The position numbers and the translations under genes were made by a program. Positions 59,913 through 64,000 of a DNA stretch of 64,000 nucleotides are shown piece after piece. This stretch comes from Adiantum capillus-veneris (lineage: Eukaryota; Streptophyta; Polypodiopsida; Polypodiales; Pteridaceae): contig CM043946.1 of NCBI GenBank assembly GCA_014529385.2, positions 15,329,077 to 15,393,076 of the forward strand. Direction: 5' to 3'. Positions within the stretch are counted from its first letter, which is position 1, and every line of letters begins with the position of its first letter. The notes below the pieces were generated by a model. It was given only the letters and a program-made list of their open reading frames with translations, did no database searches and was not told where the DNA came from.

Positions 59913-61560
59913 TTACAGGACTAGTGTTAATGGCAATGAGGTAAGCCTAGTTTGTTTCTTGTGTATATAATGTTCACACAAACTAAAGTTAGAATAGAAT
60001 AACACAGGGATATAGACAAACCACTGTAATTGCTTCATTTTCTTGTGACTCATATGATCAAGCTGACTATGCCACAACTCAATAGAAGGCAGCTCGACTA
60101 CATAGATAGAGTTCTCTTTCATAGAAGAGACATACAAGGAATATAATGAGCCATAATCTTATCCTTGTATGTCTCTTTCATAGAAGAGATATACAAGGAA
60201 TATAATGAGCCATAGTCTTGTCCTTTAAGCATGGCCAAGCTAGCTTTTATGATATTCTAGAAACCATTTCCAAACACTATAGTGTATCCAAGATCATCAA
60301 GCTATCTTGCTGAAACCAAGCTCTTAGCTTTGGCACATGTCTAACACCTCACATCATGAACTCAATACCATTGGAAATATGCAATTTCACATCTCCAATT
60401 TCACATAACTCAAGAGTATAAGTATCACCTAGCTTAACTGAACCATGTGTAGAAGCATAATTGGAGAACTAATCCTTGTGAAAACTAGCACCTGAGTTAA
60501 TAATCCAATTCTAAATATAGCATTTGTCAAGAGATAACAACGTCTCTAAACTCAAATTAAAACTGAGTACCAATACAGTTGACGATTGCAACATGTTAGG
60601 AACAACATCAACATGTGAAGACTCAACAACATTGAGCTTCTCTATCTTCATCTTGCTCTTAGGAGGTGCAAAACTTAGGACAATGGCTTTACCCTTCTAT
60701 GTTTACAAAAAATGGATATCCTCTTTCATGTGTCCTTTGTTATGAAAATGATAGCATTCAATGTTCTTTGTGTCACGCCCATTGCTCTTGCTACATGCAA
60801 TATTGCGATACTAAGAATAACCGCAACTGTGACTATGAACTCTCTACCTTTGATTGTTCCTCTGGCTACTTCCACTTGTCATATACGCAACACCATGCCC
60901 ACTATTGTCAAGAGATTGACTACCTTTGATTGTTCCTCTAGCTACTTCGATTGCCATATATGTATCACCATGCCCACTAATGTCAAGAGATTGACGTTGA
61001 ATCTCTTTCGTGAGCAAAGAGCTAATAAAATCAATAAAAACAAGCTTTTCCGTAGGGATGGAGTTACTAATGGTAGTGTTGTATTCCATGATGGAGGCAA
61101 AGAACATAGCAAGAAAATGTTTCTTTTGTTTCATCATAGAAACTAAGCCTCTTTGATGTCAACTGAAGTAAACACATTGTTAACTTGTTCAGGTGTGAAT
61201 TGACACTGCTACCTTCTACACATAAGCTTCTTCATTAGAAACACTTTGTTATATGCACTCTTACCATCCCATGCTGAGCATAAACACTCGCATGGTTCTT
61301 TAGCATTGGTTTTGTCCATAATCTCGAAGAAAATACACTCACCAAGATGCAACTTAATAGTTTCCATGGCATGAGCATCAAGCTCTTCCCATTGATCATC
61401 ACTGTCCAAACACTCTTTGTGCTCTTTCAATAGGACTATAAGTCCTTTTTTGATTAGGACATCAAGAATTTTGATATAGTGAAATTTGTGCAATCAAATT
61501 TCTTGATGCAGTAATCTTCTTCACAAGAGATAACAACAAGAGAGTAATGCTAAGAACTTG
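59913..61560 (-). pseudogene. Decayed Ty1/copia gag, protease and pre-integrase fragment
   Basis: In minus order, Gag lies at about 61209-61550 (KKFDCTNFHY, then DDQWEELDAHAMETIKLHLG and NKVFLMKKL). A tandem 72-bp repeat lies at about 60840-60990. A zinc-knuckle remnant at about 60755 (CYHFHNKGHMKED) lacks its second Cys. The protease region at about 60490 reads NSGASFH, with Asn where the catalytic Asp belongs. VKLGDTYTLELCEIGDVKLH and GVRHVPKL follow, and the pre-integrase part is ELWHSQLDHMSHKKMKQLQ at about 60010-60090. Everything downstream (integrase, RT) is missing. Confidence 0.78.
60113..60228. repeat. Tandem duplication of a ~58-bp segment
   Basis: TCTCTTTCATAGAAGAGACA...ATACAAGGAATATAATGAGCCATA appears twice in direct succession with a few differences, inside the decayed copia element. 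Confidence 0.8.
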
Positions 61561-63351
61561 TGAAAATTTTAGCAAAGTCTCCTCTACTCAGAGATCAAAA
61601 TCTCAACTAGAAACTCAGCACAACCCACTGCAATGTCAATGCAAAAGGGGGTTGTAAGCAAACTAGAGGAATTGTGGGAAAGATTCAGTAGAGTCTCCTC
61701 TGTACCCAAATCAAAATCTCAAGAGAATTTAAGCAAAAACAATGCATAAACCAACAAGAGTGTTGACTAGGCATAAACTAGTATATTTTGCTCAAAGAAA
61801 CTATCAAAAGACTGCCAACTTGGCATCAACGCACCTATACCCATCTATAAATGTCCTATGGTGAGGCAACAAATGGAGATCTCTAGCAACCTAATCCACC
61901 TCACATTGGGGTAACTTGGCCTTTGGTACTCGGCTTCAAATAATCTCACGCAATGACCCTCACAAAAGGTTATGCAGACTTGACTAGCCACAGTCTTAGA
62001 AAGGCTCTTCCAAATCGAGTCTTAGAAACGACAGAACTGTCTTAACATGCCAAAATTGGTTGTACAATGAGGTACAACCGGCAATATCTATAACATAATG
62101 TACATCCAAAATGTGACACTGTCATTGCAAGACCGCATGACACATGCTCAAATAGGTGCACCAATGAGATGCAAGAAAAATCTATACTCAAGTGAGCATT
62201 CTCTGTGGGGAGAAAAATGCTTTCAGTAGAGCATAAGCACTCAAATGCTAGTCACACATAAACCATATGCGTCTAAACTCCCACTGGAAATTGTAATGGT
62301 TCACACTCAAAGATGGTCGGCAAATCTGTTGTGTCAAGAGAATGTGTGATCGTCCCTGTGAGTGTTAATCTATATTTGAGAGTTGTCCCTAAGAAAGAAT
62401 CTATGGCTATGCATAGGTAGTACCATAGAGACCATACATCATGGCCAAATGCAAATAGAAATCCAAAATAAACTACTTTTAGAAACACATGCGAGTACTG
62501 TTAATCGCAATCTGTAACCGGCCTCTCACTACTACTGACAAGCTGTCTCTATTTGTCACTCTCTACAATGCTAGAGAGTGTGTGAAAACTTGTAGTTGAT
62601 GTCATCAAAGTCGATGCCGATGCCGAGTGTCACTCCTCTATGAAAGAGGCACCTCACCCATGCACGTCAATGTTAGAGGAGAAGTCGACGCCACAAGCCG
62701 GGAAACTCGTCGGGAAAACGGGTTGTTGATGCCGCAAAACTAGGTGTCAATGCTGAGATCCACAACTGGATATAAGTGTCTTGCCTGCTTGAAGATGCCG
62801 TAGTCGTCGAAGCTATAAATCGGAGCATTTTTGTGTATGTGTGTGTGAGGATACTGTTGATGTCATGCACATTGATGTGGAAAATGTGCTCATAATTAGG
62901 TCAAATGGACACTGCCATTGCATTTAGAATGTGCAAAAACCCCCAAAATGACTCTTGGATTGTGCATATCTGAGTATGTATGATGAAATTATGGCCAAAA
63001 ATCCGTTTTTTTGAGCCAAAAAAGATACTTGGTGAAAATATGTTTTTGCTAACTTGCCATACTTTGGGTTAAATAAGCACAAAAATATGGTCCCAAATCT
63101 TAGCAAAATCATCTTTTGAATGAGCTAAACACAAACTGAAGATCTCAGGTCCATAATCCCATACGTGGCTACAAATTTCTTGCTCCAAATCCTGTTGAGC
63201 ACACACCAATGCACTCCAATGTGTGCCTATCAAAGGACATTAGTCTCGTTGAATACTCTCCTCCATAAGCACTCAAGAAGGGCTGCAAATCAGCTCCAAA
63301 TAGTGCACAAAGCACTCACAACAATGAAGCTTTCTCGCCAGCAACCAATTG
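61561..63351. other. Non-coding stretch between decayed copia gag and LTR
   Basis: No domain is recognised. It may be a long leader of the minus-strand copia element, since the LTR and PBS at 63352-63726 lie on its 5' side, but 1.8 kb is long for a leader and other insertions may be included. Confidence 0.35.
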
Positions 63352-63364
63352 GCTCTGATACCCC
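63352..63364 (-). other. Imperfect primer-binding site
   Basis: GCTCTGATACCCC on the plus strand is GGGGTATCAGAGC on the minus strand. It is an initiator-Met type PBS with a changed first base, directly inside the LTR that follows. Confidence 0.6.
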
Positions 63365-63365
63365 C

Positions 63366-63726
63366 TGTGAAGAGTGCATCCGTAGATGCATGCATGCTTG
63401 ACGTGTTGTGTAAGGAAGGAGAACACAAAGAGTTTTTGGTGAAGCTCTCAATAAGGATCGGAATCCCTAACTACTCTTTATTAATCCATATTACCAATGA
63501 ATAGAGATAAGGTTAGTACGGTCAGTAAGATGGCTGTCTATCAAGTTGGCCTCTTGTTTTCCTAAAACCTAACATATTCTTGGCAATTGTCTAGAGGATT
63601 TACAAATATCTAGCCTCCCCTTATGCCTATATAAGAGCCTCTTTGCAATCATTTTATGCATGTAATTTAACTAAACTTTCTTTTCATTATGAGTGGCTCA
63701 CTCAAATTTCTACCATAACCAACACA
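63366..63726. repeat. Probable copia LTR with a PBS on each side
   Basis: This 361-bp segment begins TGTGAAGAGTGC and ends ACCAACACA. On its left is a minus-strand PBS (63352-63364), fitting the 5' LTR of the decayed minus-strand copia. On its right is a perfect plus-strand PBS (TGGTATCAGAGC at 63727-63738). Which element it belongs to cannot be settled in the window. Confidence 0.6.
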
Positions 63727-63738
63727 TGGTATCAGAGC
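63727..63738 (+). other. Plus-strand primer-binding site
   Basis: TGGTATCAGAGC follows directly after ...CCAACACA. It may mark a plus-strand LTR element running out of the window. Confidence 0.65.
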
Positions 63739-63821
63739 CTTAGAGAGATTAGTATTTCCTAGTCTCATTGATCCAGGTATTGGGGATGGGAATGGAGAGA
63801 GTTTTTTAAGGGAGCTTTTTT

Positions 63822-63823
63822 CA

Positions 63824-63896
<73 letters not shown>

Positions 63897-63928
63897 TAAA
63901 TATATATGTGTGTGTGTGTGTGTATCTT

Positions 63929-63992
<64 letters not shown>

Positions 63993-64000
63993 TCACACAC
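63822..64000. repeat. Compound microsatellite (TC)n(TA)n(TG)n(TC)n(AC)n
   Basis: CT repeats, TA repeats with AATA units, TG repeats, more CT repeats and CA repeats run to the window end. Confidence 0.97.

Overview
This is a 64 kb piece of a large, repeat-rich plant nuclear genome. No bacterial, organellar, rRNA or tRNA gene is visible. It is mostly nested transposable elements, with one probable host-gene exon and one degenerate PPR gene. The PPR phrasing, the RT and piggyBac families present and the very long simple repeats suggest a fern or another large-genome non-flowering land plant. That assignment is inference from pattern only.

Layout. (1) 1-14.7 kb is a four-level nest. A copia fragment (minus, 13018-14712) is split by a short LTR element (minus, LTRs at 12575-13017 and 1-114). 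That element is split by a Gypsy-related LARD-like element (plus, LTRs 2310-4344 and 10397-12386), which is split by a nearly intact BED-finger hAT transposon (5877-9101, 8-bp target duplication). (2) 14.7-24.4 kb holds a decayed Ty3/gypsy element (plus), two decayed relatives (minus), and between them two related LTRs facing tail to tail as a 2.3 kb imperfect palindrome. (3) 24.4-27.0 kb: after an empty stretch comes the probable first coding exon (minus, 26358-26516) of a PP2A B'' regulatory subunit gene. A 246-bp Tourist-like MITE lies just upstream of it. If the gene is intact, everything below 26357 is its first intron. (4) 27.7-31.2 kb is a CACTA element with a decayed accessory gene and about 700 bp of GA/GT/TA simple repeats. 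(5) 31.2-35.5 kb is non-coding with three copies of a roughly 490-bp repeat. (6) 35.5-38.2 kb is a decayed Penelope-like reverse transcriptase gene (minus). (7) 38.6-39.45 kb is a PPR pseudogene (minus). (8) 39.5-57.1 kb holds two head-to-tail decayed Ty3/gypsy copies (minus), the second split by a copia element (minus, 46065-56734, duplication AGAAA), itself split by a younger copia element (plus, 47432-52617, duplication CTTGC). (9) 57.06-59.2 kb is a piggyBac-like transposase pseudogene with a 663-bp tandem duplication. (10) 59.9-63.7 kb is a decayed copia element and an LTR, followed by simple repeats to the end.

Nearly all premature stops noted in otherwise continuous frames fit C-to-T (or G-to-A) transitions, as expected from long-term cytosine methylation. 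The genes do not form a pathway: the window is a record of successive insertions around, and perhaps inside, one host gene. No convincing new biological system was found. The items most worth checking are the palindromic LTR pair, the piggyBac-like and Penelope-like genes, and the host exon with its MITE.
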